Shown in pieces: positions 46,598 to 55,459 of a stretch of 64,000 bases of DNA. Numbering within the stretch: position 1 is the first letter of the stretch; every line of letters starts with the position of its first letter. The DNA comes from Chlamydiales bacterium (GTDB lineage: Bacteria; Chlamydiota; Chlamydiia; Chlamydiales; JARBTQ01), in contig JARBTQ010000001.1 in assembly GCA_029240075.1 (NCBI GenBank), positions 93,538 to 157,537 on the forward strand, read 5' to 3'. The position numbers were made by a program, and so were the translations under genes. The notes beneath the pieces were generated by a model. The model saw nothing but the letters and a program-made list of their open reading frames with translations. It was not told the DNA's origin and ran no database searches.

Positions 46598-49123
46598 TTA
46601 CTTTTTACGCCTAAAAGCTATTTTAAACACCTCATCATACCATTCTACAAAGTGAACAATGATCCCTTTTTTGATATTTTCAGGTAATTCTTCGTAATCC
46701 CTTAAGTTATCTTTAGGGAATATGACCTGAGTTAATCCTGCTCGTCGCGCTGCAATCAATTTTTCTTTAACTCCGCCAATAGGTAGCACACGGCCTGTTA
46801 GAGTTAACTCTCCCGTCATCCCTAAATTTTCAATGATGGGCTGATTTCTTAAAAGTGAAAGAAGCGCAGTCAACATTGTTACACCTGCAGAAGGGCCATC
46901 TTTGGGCGTTGCTCCCTCTGGTATATGTACATGAATTTTTTCTTTTGTAAAGAAAGGGATTTTAGGTGCATATACTTGATGCTTACTTTGCAGATAGGAC
47001 CACGCTATTTCTGCTGACTCTTTCATAACATCGCCAGCTTGCCCTGTTAAACGCATTTCTATCTTTTCTGATTCAAAGCGTATTGCCTCAATATATAAAG
47101 TTGTTCCTCCCATTGCTGTCCATGCAAGACCAACACTCACACCTACAGGAATATGTTCATGGTAACACTCACTTGTGAAAATGGGTTTGCCTAAGTATTT
47201 TGATAAAACTTCCGGTACAATTTTATACTTAACAGTTTCTATAGACTTTGCTTTAACCTTTTTCTTTCCTTTGATATTAGCTTGCTCAGAAGCTACAGAC
47301 TCCTCAGATTTGACAATCTCTAAAGCAACTTTACGCAAAATCTTTTTGATATCATTTTCTAAAGTGCGCACACCGGCTTCTCGAGCATAGCCATTGATGA
47401 TACTTCTAATCGCTTCTGTATTGAATGAAACTTGCGTATTCTTAAGTCCCATCTCCTTAGTGTGCTTAGGAATCAAATATTTTTTGGCAATTTCTAACTT
47501 TTCCTCTAGAATATAGCCCGAAAGTCGCAAAACTTCCATACGGTCACGTAAAGGTTCTGGAATGGTATCTAACAAATTGGCAGTTACTATGAAAAGTACA
47601 TTCGAAAGATCACAAGGAACATCCAAATAATGATCCATGAATTCCTGATTCTGTTCTGGATCTAAGACCTCAAGCATTGCAGAAGCAGGATCTCCCTGAT
47701 AACTATTACCCATTTTATCGATCTCATCGATCAAAATAACTGGATTCATCGTTTGCGTGTATTTTAGAGCTTGGATTAACTTACCAGGCATGGAGCCAAT
47801 ATAAGTTCGACGGTGCCCTTTAATCTCAGCTTCGTCATGCATTCCTCCAACAGAGAAACGATAGAATTTGCGATCTAATGCCCTTGCTATACTCTTTCCT
47901 ATACTTGTTTTTCCAACTCCAGGAGGTCCAATAAGGCATATAATACTTCCTTTTACGCCACCTGCAAGTTTACCAACTCCAATGAACTCTAAGATACGTT
48001 CTTTAATATCCTTTAAACCATAATGATCTTCGTTAAGCACTTCCTCGGCATGTAGAATATTGTGGTTTTCGGTATTATAAATCCCCCAAGGAATAATAGT
48101 TAACCAATCTAGGTAATTACGACATAAAGCATATTCAGGGGAATGCGTTTCTAAGGAATTTAATTTATCCAATTCCTCTTGAATCGTCTTCATTACATTC
48201 TCAGGTACCTTCTTATCCTTTAATCTCTGCGCAAATTTCTCTGTATCTGCAGTCTTTTCATCTTTCTCAATACCCAATTCTTTTTTGATCGTCGACAGTT
48301 GCTCTCGAAGAAGATAATCTCTTTGACTTTTAGCTATGCTCGCTTCAATTTTTTGGCTAATACTGTTTTGCAAGCGGCTTAAATCCAACTCCTTATAAAG
48401 CAAAGCCAAAGCTTTATCTATCCGATCTTGCGTATCGAAAGTCTCCAAAACTTGCTGCAATTCTTCTCTAGAAGCTGTTGTTAAAGCTACTGCGAAATCT
48501 GCTAACTTACCCGGTTCAGTAAAGTCTGAGTGACCTAAGAAAAGTTGCAAATCCTCTTTAAAAAGTGGATTAAGCTTCAATAGCTCCCGGATAGCAGTGA
48601 TAATATTAACAGCATAAGCTTTAACCTCATCTGTTGGTTTAACAGAACTGTCATCATGGTAAATAGCTTTTGCTTTAAGGCAAGGTCCTGTCGCACTTAT
48701 TTTACCTAACTTAATCCTTTTTTCCATATTACAAACAACTTGCACACCACCCTTTTCCATAGGCACGATACGCAAAATTTTAGCAAGGACCCCTACCTTA
48801 TAAATATCTTTTGGCGTTAGTTTGCTAAAATCCTTATTTTCAGCGCGTGTAAGTACAACAGCTAAGTATTTGCTATGTAAATCAGAATTGATAAGAAGTT
48901 TCAGGACTTCATATAAAGGACCCGGCTCAATTACAATAGGAGCAACCATTCCTGGAAAGAAAGGGCGACTTGTAATAGGTACAACAAATAGTTCTGTAGG
49001 TAGCAACTGATTGTTTATAACAGGATGTTCATTATTATTTTGCAAACTACTCATAATTGCTTCTTCAATACTGTCTTCTAAAGATAAGTCCATAGGCTCA
49101 TTGGGGTGATCGAATTGGTGCAA
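46598..49123 (-). CDS. lon: ATP-dependent protease La (Lon)
   Basis: Degrades damaged and regulatory proteins in the cytosol. The N-terminal LON substrate domain starts about residue 43 (ELFVVPITSRPFFPG). The AAA+ module has Walker A GPPGVGKTS, Walker B VILIDEIDK, and the ALKYTQTMNPVILID region. The proteolytic domain carries the Ser745-Lys788 dyad: GATPKDGPSAGVTM and LPIGGVKEKL. The ENIKKGIIVHFVEWYDEVF end is typical. At 841 aa length is normal. A Lys-rich insertion lies near residues 618-640 between AAA+ and protease domains. It diverges from the pseudopilin genes across a 107-base spacer. Confident. Confidence 0.97.
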   Translation of the reverse strand: MHQFDHPNEPMDLSLEDSIEEAIMSSLQNNNEHPVINNQLLPTELFVVPITSRPFFPGMVAPIVIEPGPLYEVLKLLINSDLHSKYLAVVLTRAENKDFSKLTPKDIYKVGVLAKILRIVPMEKGGVQVVCNMEKRIKLGKISATGPCLKAKAIYHDDSSVKPTDEVKAYAVNIITAIRELLKLNPLFKEDLQLFLGHSDFTEPGKLADFAVALTTASREELQQVLETFDTQDRIDKALALLYKELDLSRLQNSISQKIEASIAKSQRDYLLREQLSTIKKELGIEKDEKTADTEKFAQRLKDKKVPENVMKTIQEELDKLNSLETHSPEYALCRNYLDWLTIIPWGIYNTENHNILHAEEVLNEDHYGLKDIKERILEFIGVGKLAGGVKGSIICLIGPPGVGKTSIGKSIARALDRKFYRFSVGGMHDEAEIKGHRRTYIGSMPGKLIQALKYTQTMNPVILIDEIDKMGNSYQGDPASAMLEVLDPEQNQEFMDHYLDVPCDLSNVLFIVTANLLDTIPEPLRDRMEVLRLSGYILEEKLEIAKKYLIPKHTKEMGLKNTQVSFNTEAIRSIINGYAREAGVRTLENDIKKILRKVALEIVKSEESVASEQANIKGKKKVKAKSIETVKYKIVPEVLSKYLGKPIFTSECYHEHIPVGVSVGLAWTAMGGTTLYIEAIRFESEKIEMRLTGQAGDVMKESAEIAWSYLQSKHQVYAPKIPFFTKEKIHVHIPEGATPKDGPSAGVTMLTALLSLLRNQPIIENLGMTGELTLTGRVLPIGGVKEKLIAARRAGLTQVIFPKDNLRDYEELPENIKKGIIVHFVEWYDEVFKIAFRRKK

Positions 49124-49230
49124 CGCTTCCTCTCTTGATAAAGAATTAGGGGTGGGTATACTTTAGCAACTTAAATGAATAGTTGCAATAAGGTATCCCT
49201 TACTAACTTCCCTAAAAAATAAAATAATCT

Positions 49231-49797
49231 ATGCAAAAAATAAACTGCCGTAACTTTAGCTATATCGAAATGATCATAGTTATGATTATAATCAGTATAG
49301 TAGGTGTTGCTACTTGGAATTATTTCTGCCATGCTAGAACTGATTTTAAAGAGCGAGTTCAAATTCTACAAAATAAAATACAGTTTGCTAGACATGTTAT
49401 GCTACATGAGCATAGTGATATTGAAATTATTCTAACGCAACAGAGCGATGGAATCAACTATCAAACCAAATTTTTTCCACATATTATTACACAGACACAA
49501 AATTTATTTGTTCCTGTTAATTTTATTCCAGGTATTCAAATTAATGAATTGAAATCTGGAGAACAATTGGTCATAAATTTAGAAGCCTCTTGTCATTTTG
49601 TTCCACATACAGTATTAAAACTTTCTGATATCCAGAACTTGAAACACAATATCCCCCACTCACCTCTTTATTTACATTTACAAGGGATTTATGCGACCCC
49701 ATTTGTATCATGTACACCAAATCCTTCTTCGTTATCTTGTCCCAAAATACCAGCAAAAGTATTTAAAAAGGTGGAAACGGCCATATCTTCTACTTGA
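49231..49797 (+). CDS. type II secretion/type IV pilin-like pseudopilin
   Basis: A 188-residue protein with an N-terminal prepilin-like helix: NFSYIEMIIVMIIISIVGVA, with the Glu at +5 (Glu13) conserved. The residue just before the cleavage position is Asn8, not the Gly normally required by prepilin peptidase. The following helix and the beta-rich tail fit a minor pseudopilin of the GspH type, but I cannot assign it firmly. It overlaps the next gene by 107 bases in another frame, and the two are adjacent pseudopilins, likely parts of one complex. Divergent from lon. No other secretion genes are in the window. Confidence 0.65.
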   Translation: MQKINCRNFSYIEMIIVMIIISIVGVATWNYFCHARTDFKERVQILQNKIQFARHVMLHEHSDIEIILTQQSDGINYQTKFFPHIITQTQNLFVPVNFIPGIQINELKSGEQLVINLEASCHFVPHTVLKLSDIQNLKHNIPHSPLYLHLQGIYATPFVSCTPNPSSLSCPKIPAKVFKKVETAISST

Positions 49798-50236
49798 AGT
49801 TCTTTTAGCTCTAAGTTTGTTCGGATTAGGGCTTACATCTCTCTTTTCAAGTTTTACAATTTTTAGGAAGCAACAATTAGAAAGCAGAATGCGACCAATG
49901 CTACAATGGAAGTCTGACTTCATTTATAAGCACCTGATTGAAGATCTAACAAAAGGCAACTTAAAGCTGCAGCGCTACAAGACGATCGATTTGCAACAAA
50001 TTCTCAAAGATCCTAAATACATAGTACATTTACCTTCTGGCAAAAGTTATAATCCAAGCCTGACCAAAGAGGGCATAGATGATAAGCATTATTTTATACA
50101 ACTGGCGGCATCCCCTTATTCCTATCACTCATCAAAAGAGATGTTAGTTTTGAAATTAACTATTGTTTTCCGCTTCTTGCATGAAAAGGAATTTTCATAC
50201 ACCTACTATATTCTATCTCGTAAGATAAATTCTTAA
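49691..50236 (+). CDS. second pseudopilin-like protein, overlapping the first
   Basis: A frame of 181 residues starting at ATG 49691 inside the previous gene. A 30-residue basic N-terminal tail precedes the hydrophobic helix YLLLEVLLALSLFGLG, with Glu36 at the expected +5 and Pro31 at -1. The preceding tail is unusually long for a pilin leader. An in-frame TTG at 49703 is the only other plausible start. The 107-base overlap with the first gene is large for a normal gene pair, so the start could be misplaced or the overlap real. The C-terminal part has a beta-rich YFIQLAASPYSYHSSKEM segment. Consistent with a minor pseudopilin in the GspI/J group, low certainty. Confidence 0.55.
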   Translation: MRPHLYHVHQILLRYLVPKYQQKYLKRWKRPYLLLEVLLALSLFGLGLTSLFSSFTIFRKQQLESRMRPMLQWKSDFIYKHLIEDLTKGNLKLQRYKTIDLQQILKDPKYIVHLPSGKSYNPSLTKEGIDDKHYFIQLAASPYSYHSSKEMLVLKLTIVFRFLHEKEFSYTYYILSRKINS

Positions 50237-50440
50237 TCTCCTATAAGATTTCGCCTAGTTAATATTACAAACATCGCCTCTGAAAGCATCTTGAAAGCTT
50301 CGTTTTCAACCGCTTTAAAACCAAAAACTTACACTGGAAAATTTCACTAAGTATTAAGCGAAAGCTTGGCTTTATATTGAGAAAGTCCTTATAATCAATT
50401 TTTTTTGACCAATCGATGTTTAATAACAAGAGTAGCAACT

Positions 50441-51067
50441 ATGCAAAGACTGTTAACTAAAACGTTCATTACGGCTTTTTTAAGCCTATGTGTATTGAGC
50501 ATTACCTATGCTGGACTATTTACGACAAAAGGAGAGATTGAGACTATGAAATTTGCAGAACCTAAGCAAGCTATGTCCTTTGAAAAGGATAAAATCTACG
50601 AAGCAACTATACATACTTCTAAAGGTGATATCGTCTGCGAATTAAATCCTGAGCAAGCCCCCCTCTCCGTTACTAACTTCATTCAATTGGCTAAAGGTCG
50701 CTTCTATGACAAATTAACATTCCACCGCTATGAACCTGGATTTGTGATTCAAGGGGGAGACCCAGATGGAACAGGAAGCGGAGGTCCCGGTTATACAGTT
50801 CCTGCAGAAATTGGAATGAAGCATAAGCGTGGAGCTTTAGCTTGGGCTCGTCTTGGAGATCAGATGAATCCTCAGAAACGCTCTAGCGGTTCCCAGTTTT
50901 ATATTACATTAAAAAGCACCCCTTTCCTAGATGGACAGTACACTGTTTTTGGCTATGTGACCGAAGGGATGGACAATGTCCTTGAATTGCGTAAAGATGA
51001 TACTATAGAATCTGTAGATATTGTTGTTAAAGATAAACCTAGTGCAACAACGCAACAAAGTAGTTAA
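50441..51067 (+). CDS. secreted peptidyl-prolyl cis-trans isomerase, cyclophilin type
   Basis: Catalyses proline isomerisation in exported proteins. I chose ATG 50441, which gives a signal peptide MQRLLTKTFITAFLSLCVLS followed by ITYAG; an upstream in-frame TTG lacks support. The cyclophilin core (about residues 58-195) reads LTFHRYEPGFVIQGGDPDGT, then SSGSQFYITL and FLDGQYTVFGYVTEGM, with catalytic Arg in FHRYEPG and the Gln-Phe pair in GSQFYI conserved. About 208 residues in all. The stop is 9 bases from trmL, so the two are probably cotranscribed. A periplasmic folding role next to a pilus cluster may help subunit folding (inference). Confidence 0.9.
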   Translation: MQRLLTKTFITAFLSLCVLSITYAGLFTTKGEIETMKFAEPKQAMSFEKDKIYEATIHTSKGDIVCELNPEQAPLSVTNFIQLAKGRFYDKLTFHRYEPGFVIQGGDPDGTGSGGPGYTVPAEIGMKHKRGALAWARLGDQMNPQKRSSGSQFYITLKSTPFLDGQYTVFGYVTEGMDNVLELRKDDTIESVDIVVKDKPSATTQQSS

Positions 51068-51076
51068 GCTTAATTT

Positions 51077-51535
51077 ATGTACATTGTCCTCTATCAGCCA
51101 CAAATTCCCCAAAATACAGGAAATATAGTCAGAACTTGTTCCGTGACAGGTAACAACCTTATCCTTGTGCGCCCCTTAGGATTCAGTACCAGTGATCGGA
51201 TGCTAAAACGTTCTGGACTTGATTATTGGGAAGGGGTCAATGTACAAATTATGGATAAAGATGAATTTGAACTATGGCTTGTTAATCACCTTAAAGAATA
51301 TAACGCCTATTTCTTATCGAGTAAGGTTAAGAAAAGTTATGCTGAAGTTACCTATCATCCCACCGATGCCCTCATCTTTGGTTCTGAAACTTCAGGTTTA
51401 CCCAATGAATACACAGAACGCTGGGGTGAACATTATATTACTCTTCCTATGCGTAGTGAAGCACGCTGCCTTAATCTATCAAACGCTGTCGCTATTACTG
51501 CATACGAAGCTTGGCGCCAGCAAAACTTTACATAA
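51077..51535 (+). CDS. trmL: tRNA (cytidine/uridine-34-2'-O)-methyltransferase TrmL
   Basis: SPOUT-class enzyme that methylates the wobble nucleotide of certain leucine tRNAs. Signatures are PQIPQNTGNIVRTCSVTGNN at residues about 8-27, MLKRSGLDYW near 43-52, the IFGSETSGLPNE knot segment near 93-104, and MRSEARCLNLSNAVAITAYE near 118-137. At 152 aa the length equals the family's. ATG 51077 lies 9 bases after the cyclophilin gene. It is 15 bases from the next gene, the first of the pilus cluster, so cotranscription into the cluster is possible. Confident. Confidence 0.95.
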   Translation: MYIVLYQPQIPQNTGNIVRTCSVTGNNLILVRPLGFSTSDRMLKRSGLDYWEGVNVQIMDKDEFELWLVNHLKEYNAYFLSSKVKKSYAEVTYHPTDALIFGSETSGLPNEYTERWGEHYITLPMRSEARCLNLSNAVAITAYEAWRQQNFT

Positions 51536-51550
51536 AACCTTAAACCTATC

Positions 51551-52546
51551 ATGCTAACCCTTAAGCGGTTCTATACAATTTATTTGATAGTGATGCTTAA
51601 ATTCGTTCTTTTAGGGTCGTTACATGGCAATGATTCAGTTGTATTTTCTCCTATACTAAAAGTAGTCAACTCTGTTGTATCATGGAATATTCAAGGTAAT
51701 CGCTATTACAATACTTTCGACACGGAAACTTACATTCAAGAGGTTTCTTTAGAAATCGCTTGTCAAACCTCCATCCCTTTTGATTACTTCGTTACTTTTT
51801 CTGCTCCAAACAACGATTACAAAAGAAATTTAAAAAATAGTAACAATCAACTAGTCTATCAACTCTTTAAAGACCCTAATCAGATCCATATTCTTAAGGG
51901 AAGGGAAGATGTAACACAGCCTGATTCTATTCTCATAGGAAGATTTGAAGCTAACTCACCTCAAATTGCAACCTTAAATTATTATTTCTCTATTCCTCCT
52001 CTCCAGCTTATAGCGCCAGGAAATTATACTGACACTTTAGAATTAAAGATTTATAAAGGACGTTGGAATGATTCTGATGCGGTAGAAATTTACTCTGTTC
52101 CTCTCCACTTGGTTACTACAGTAAACCATCAAATGGAAATCTCTCTTTCTTCCAAAAATTTTCTTTCTAGTTTCTCAGCTTCTGACAATATGTATATTTT
52201 AGACTTTGGATCAGCAGAACCAGGTAAAACAAAATCCTTCAATCTTTATAGTCGTAGTAATACCCCTTATTCTATCTGTTTTGAATCAGAAAATAACGGA
52301 GTTTTACAGCACGACAAAATAAAAAATAAAAGTATAGAGACTAAAATACCTTATTCTATTATAATTAATAACATTCAATTATCGCTTGATTCAGATAGAC
52401 CAAAAACAGTCATTGATCATCGACTTCCTACAGATCATACTGGCGTACAACACACTGTTGATGTTACTTTGAATTTTAAGACGATTAAAGAAAAAATTGC
52501 TGGATCCTACACAGATACCATTTGGATTACAGCTATTTCTAATTAA
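51551..52546 (+). CDS. tip-type subunit of a spore-coat-U (archaic) chaperone-usher pilus
   Basis: A 331-residue secreted protein with two beta-sandwich SCPU-like halves. The signal peptide is about residues 10-27 (IYLIVMLKFVLLGSLHG). The first half ends APGNYTDTLELKIYKGRW and the second AGSYTDTIWITAIS, the usual donor-strand-proximal ending with a Gly-x-Tyr-Thr-Asp motif. A two-domain member of this length matches a Csu-type tip adhesin, while the three smaller partners are single-domain. It is 15 bases downstream of trmL and 25 bases upstream of the next subunit. Gene order is tip, three subunits, chaperone, usher, unlike csu where the tip gene comes last. The family call is by pattern and gene context. 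Confidence 0.7.
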   Translation: MLTLKRFYTIYLIVMLKFVLLGSLHGNDSVVFSPILKVVNSVVSWNIQGNRYYNTFDTETYIQEVSLEIACQTSIPFDYFVTFSAPNNDYKRNLKNSNNQLVYQLFKDPNQIHILKGREDVTQPDSILIGRFEANSPQIATLNYYFSIPPLQLIAPGNYTDTLELKIYKGRWNDSDAVEIYSVPLHLVTTVNHQMEISLSSKNFLSSFSASDNMYILDFGSAEPGKTKSFNLYSRSNTPYSICFESENNGVLQHDKIKNKSIETKIPYSIIINNIQLSLDSDRPKTVIDHRLPTDHTGVQHTVDVTLNFKTIKEKIAGSYTDTIWITAISN

Positions 52547-52570
52547 TTTTATTTTTTATTAAAGGTTCAT

Positions 52571-53152
52571 ATGAAAGAAAATTTATATAGGGGAGGGTAC
52601 TTTTATTTTTTGCTATTATCCCTATCTCTATTATTAGGATTGAACAACCAAATAACAGCAAACACACCAGAATCTTCAAGTACTGCTGTCTTACAATTAA
52701 AAATTGATCCAATCATTGGAATTTCAAATAATAGCAATAAAAGCTGTACTATCAAAGTAAATTTTATCGATCATTCTATCGTATGTGACCCAGCTAAGAT
52801 TGTAATGTGTAGTAATACGAAATGCACCCTAGAAGTAAAGTCTACACACGGCAAGCTACAAACCGGAGAAGATACAGGAGTATTATCCCAAGATTACTAT
52901 ATTATTTTGACTGAATGCAATAGTCCTGATAATAGTCAGCTAAATTTGCTACAGGGACAAGTTACATCAGCTCCTCGAGTTATAGGATTAGAATCTTCTA
53001 CTATTGGTAAAGAAGATAGAGCATACTTTTTATATGCATATCCTACCATTAGAAACCAAGAAGGAGAGTCAAATATGGTCAACTGGGCAGAACAATTAAT
53101 TGCAGGCAATTATACAGATGAGTTAACGCTTACCTTAACTCCAATTGAATAA
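52571..53152 (+). CDS. SCPU-type pilus subunit 1
   Basis: A 193-residue secreted single-domain subunit. Signal peptide about residues 13-31 (FYFLLLSLSLLLGLNNQITA). The mature N-terminus has an alternating hydrophobic strand (TAVLQLKIDPIIGIS) suited to donor-strand exchange, and the C-terminus ends LIAGNYTDELTLTLTPI, the SCPU ending. Three Cys residues (CTIKV, VCDPAKIVMC, CTLEV region) can form disulphides. It lies 25 bases after the tip-type gene and 33 before the next subunit. Sequence divergence from the others is large, as usual for subunits. Function inferred from the cluster. Confidence 0.7.
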   Translation: MKENLYRGGYFYFLLLSLSLLLGLNNQITANTPESSSTAVLQLKIDPIIGISNNSNKSCTIKVNFIDHSIVCDPAKIVMCSNTKCTLEVKSTHGKLQTGEDTGVLSQDYYIILTECNSPDNSQLNLLQGQVTSAPRVIGLESSTIGKEDRAYFLYAYPTIRNQEGESNMVNWAEQLIAGNYTDELTLTLTPIE

Positions 53153-53184
53153 ATATTTAATTAGCATAATATAGAGCATTTATC

Positions 53185-53802
53185 ATGAAAAAAAAAATAT
53201 TTACAATATTTCTCCTAACAATAGTTTTGACTACTCCATGGAGTACTCCTATTTTTTGTGATCGAAACGATCTGGTAGAATCACATGATGTTAAAGTGAT
53301 AATGGATGTTCCAAAATTTGTGAATTGTGCTGCTAAAGTAGATCAGGCATTTAGCACAGAAAACACTACTTTTACACCAGCAACAATAAGTTTATCGCTA
53401 CGTTCTAATGGTGCAGCCACTCTGAATGTTCATTCCACAAATGGCGGTCTCCACTGTAAAAAAGCAGACAATACTATACCGTATAAATTTTCTAAACAAT
53501 CTCTTATACAGCTCGCTCACCGAATTAACCAACAAGCGACAATAGCTCTGACTGATAGTTCCAATAACAATCACAATGCGGATACAAATGAATATTTCTT
53601 TTCAGGAACTTATTATGGTACTACAGATTATGTAATACCATTTAGAGGGGCTATCCATGAACTCGCTAATGTGTGTAATCCAGAACAGATAGAATTGCAA
53701 CTAGAACTATATCCAATATCTGGGGAAGGAACTTTAAACCCAAATTTAGTCCCAGCTGGAGACTATGAGGATCAGTTAGTTTTTATACTAAAAGCTGATT
53801 AG
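53185..53802 (+). CDS. SCPU-type pilus subunit 2
   Basis: A 205-residue secreted subunit with signal peptide MKKKIFTIFLLTIVLTTPWS and cleavage near the CDRND segment. The N-terminal strand is followed by VIMDVPKFVNCAAKVDQAF. Three cysteines are seen further on (NCAAK, LHCKK, NVCNPEQ). The end, LVPAGDYEDQLVFILKAD, is the SCPU signature. Separated from the previous gene by 32 bases and from the next by a hairpin. AT-rich, and likely all four subunit genes were acquired together. Family by pattern; structural role inferred. Confidence 0.68.
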   Translation: MKKKIFTIFLLTIVLTTPWSTPIFCDRNDLVESHDVKVIMDVPKFVNCAAKVDQAFSTENTTFTPATISLSLRSNGAATLNVHSTNGGLHCKKADNTIPYKFSKQSLIQLAHRINQQATIALTDSSNNNHNADTNEYFFSGTYYGTTDYVIPFRGAIHELANVCNPEQIELQLELYPISGEGTLNPNLVPAGDYEDQLVFILKAD

Positions 53803-53837
53803 AGTTTATTCAAAATCTTAATCATTTCTTAACACTT

Positions 53838-53866
53838 CTTTGCTATTTAAAAATAAAATAGCAAAG
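53838..53866 (+). terminator. internal hairpin between subunit genes
   Basis: CTTTGCTATTT at 53838-53848 pairs with AAATAGCAAAG at 53856-53866 (11-base stem). It lies 10 bases ahead of the next subunit's ATG, so it may reduce or control translation, or partially terminate transcription. Confidence 0.45.
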
Positions 53867-53875
53867 GATTAAGAG

Positions 53876-54403
53876 ATGGAAGAGCGTATCTCATTCAATA
53901 GAATTTTTTACAATTTTCTATTCAAAACATTGGTTATAGTATGGATATGTTATCTTGCTCCAAACAAAGGTTATCCCTCCTCCCCTGTTTCAACCTCCTC
54001 TTCGATTACAATTAGTCTCACTATTCTACCAAAGGTTGCCGTAGAATTTCTAGATCAAGAATGTCATATGATTCTCCCAATTGATGGCTCTATTAAAAAT
54101 TTGCCTAAAATTAAATTTAAAGTATGGAATAATACAAGCTGTCAAATGTATGTCTCTTCTACAAACGGAGGATTACAACTCGACCAAACAAAAATCGGAT
54201 ACCTGATCTATTATGGCTCCCATATTTGCTCAGCACAAAGCTGTTATAGTCAAAACATCCCCTTAGGGGAAATTATCCCCCATCAAAAGACTCAACTTGA
54301 ACAATCACTACAGTTGAATCTTATAGACACTTTAAATACTCAAAAAATTCAGCCAGGAGAATACAAAGATCTTTTGACTTTAACCCTTCAAGCTAAAGGT
54401 TAA
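53876..54403 (+). CDS. SCPU-type pilus subunit 3
   Basis: A 175-residue secreted subunit. Signal segment about residues 12-35 (FLFKTLVIVWICYLAPNKGY); the mature N-terminal strand SSITISLTILPKVAVEFLDQ leads into C-containing turns (CHMIL, SCQMYV, HICSAQSCY). The end PGEYKDLLTLTLQAKG matches the SCPU ending. The predecessor stop is separated by a hairpin, and the following gene by 156 bases that include a palindromic repeat. Shortest of the four, consistent with a major or anchor subunit, but this is inference. Confidence 0.66.
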   Translation: MEERISFNRIFYNFLFKTLVIVWICYLAPNKGYPSSPVSTSSSITISLTILPKVAVEFLDQECHMILPIDGSIKNLPKIKFKVWNNTSCQMYVSSTNGGLQLDQTKIGYLIYYGSHICSAQSCYSQNIPLGEIIPHQKTQLEQSLQLNLIDTLNTQKIQPGEYKDLLTLTLQAKG

Positions 54404-54434
54404 TGAAACCTTTTTCAATTTTTTACCGCCGATA

Positions 54435-54497
54435 GATCAATAAACCCCTGCGAAACAAGTTTCAAAAGAGAGAGCTCTTGATAGAGTTCTATTGCCT
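54435..54497 (-). repeat. palindromic repeat, family 1 (reverse orientation)
   Basis: On the minus strand this reads CTCTCTTTTGAAACTTGTTT followed by CGCAGGGGTTTATTGATC, close to the core at 2037-2077. It lies between the last subunit and the chaperone gene, splitting the pilus cluster. Confidence 0.55.
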
Positions 54498-54559
54498 ATT
54501 CCACACAATACGAGTATGATTAACTTTTAATAGGATAGATTAAATTGTGGATACGGCAT

Positions 54560-55303
54560 ATGAAAACAAATACCATCTTTAAATTTTTAGCTTTTATAAG
54601 CTTATGTTCCCCTTTCTCATTAGAAGCTTTTCAAATGAGCCCTATGATTATGGAGATTGCTCCGGCAGGTAAGGGTTCAAGTCAGTCTGTAGTTTTGTAT
54701 AATAATTCTGATCGAGCAGAAGCGATTGAGCTCCGAATTTTTCACCGTAAACACGATATTAATGGCAATGAAGATTATACGGAAGATGCGGAAGACAATT
54801 TTCTCCTCTATCCTCCCCAAATGATTTTAGGTCCTAAAGAAAGTCAAGCGGTCCAAATCAGCTGGGTAGGAGATACCCATCTTTCTAGAGAACTACCCTT
54901 TCGATTAGTTGCTGAGCAAGTCCCCCTTAAAGAAGTTGAAAAAGATCCTCAAGTAAAAATGAGTGTAGAAATCTTATTGCGTATTGTAGGTTCTGTCTAT
55001 GTAGCCTCTAAAAATGTAAAACCTGAACTTAGAATATTAAATACTAGTTACAAAGATAAAGGAGAGGAAGGTAAGTTTCTTCTTTTAAATTTGAAAAATG
55101 AAGGAACGGCACACGAAGTTACAACCGATAAACGATTAGAGATCGAGCTTGCTAATAAAAGCAAGCTTATCCTAGAAGGAGAACAAGCAAAAGCTTTAAC
55201 AGGAATTAATATTTTAGCTGGAGATGAACGAAATTTATATATCCCTTGGCCATCTGATTGGCCTATACCACAAGGGGTAATCAAAGCTTCATTTCTTAAA
55301 TAA
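54560..55303 (+). CDS. periplasmic pilus assembly chaperone, PapD/FimC-like
   Basis: Escorts subunits to the usher. I chose ATG 54560 (MKTNTIFKFLAFISLCSPFS, signal peptide ending near SLEAF); a TTG 15 bases upstream is in frame. The mature protein of about 225 residues has two immunoglobulin-like domains. The N-terminal one has MSPMIMEIAPAGKGSSQSVV, NNSDRAEAIELRIFHRKHDI, and FLLYPPQMILGPKESQAVQI. Beta-strand G1 edges and the basic cleft pattern (RELPFRLVAEQVPL) match PapD-family chaperones, here of the archaic type that pairs with SCPU subunits. It lies 157 bases after the last subunit, with the usher following 156 bases later. Confidence 0.85.
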   Translation: MKTNTIFKFLAFISLCSPFSLEAFQMSPMIMEIAPAGKGSSQSVVLYNNSDRAEAIELRIFHRKHDINGNEDYTEDAEDNFLLYPPQMILGPKESQAVQISWVGDTHLSRELPFRLVAEQVPLKEVEKDPQVKMSVEILLRIVGSVYVASKNVKPELRILNTSYKDKGEEGKFLLLNLKNEGTAHEVTTDKRLEIELANKSKLILEGEQAKALTGINILAGDERNLYIPWPSDWPIPQGVIKASFLK

Positions 55304-55367
55304 ATAAGCACAGGGACTACTCGTTTTAGCTAAAATGTTCTATACCTCCTATACTTCAAGGGAACAA

Positions 55368-55409
55368 ATAGACCTATTGCAAAACCCTTTTTGCAAGGGT
55401 CTATTAGAG
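55368..55409 (+). repeat. palindromic repeat, family 1
   Basis: ATAGACCTATTGCAAAACCC at the left and TTTTTGCAAGGGTCTATTAG at the right form a near-perfect hairpin, related to the family 1 core (ATAGA, AAACC, GCA, TCTATY). It lies between chaperone and usher genes and overlaps the 5' in-frame extension of the usher frame, which argues for the later start. Confidence 0.65.
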
Positions 55410-55459
55410 CAAACTATAAAGAGTTATGCAAGAGATCTAATAAATTAAATACCTCATTT

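Noticed and set aside
55391..55459. TTG at 55391 as the usher start
   Set aside because: It lies within a palindromic repeat and precedes the signal segment by 23 residues; ATG 55460 fits a signal peptide better.
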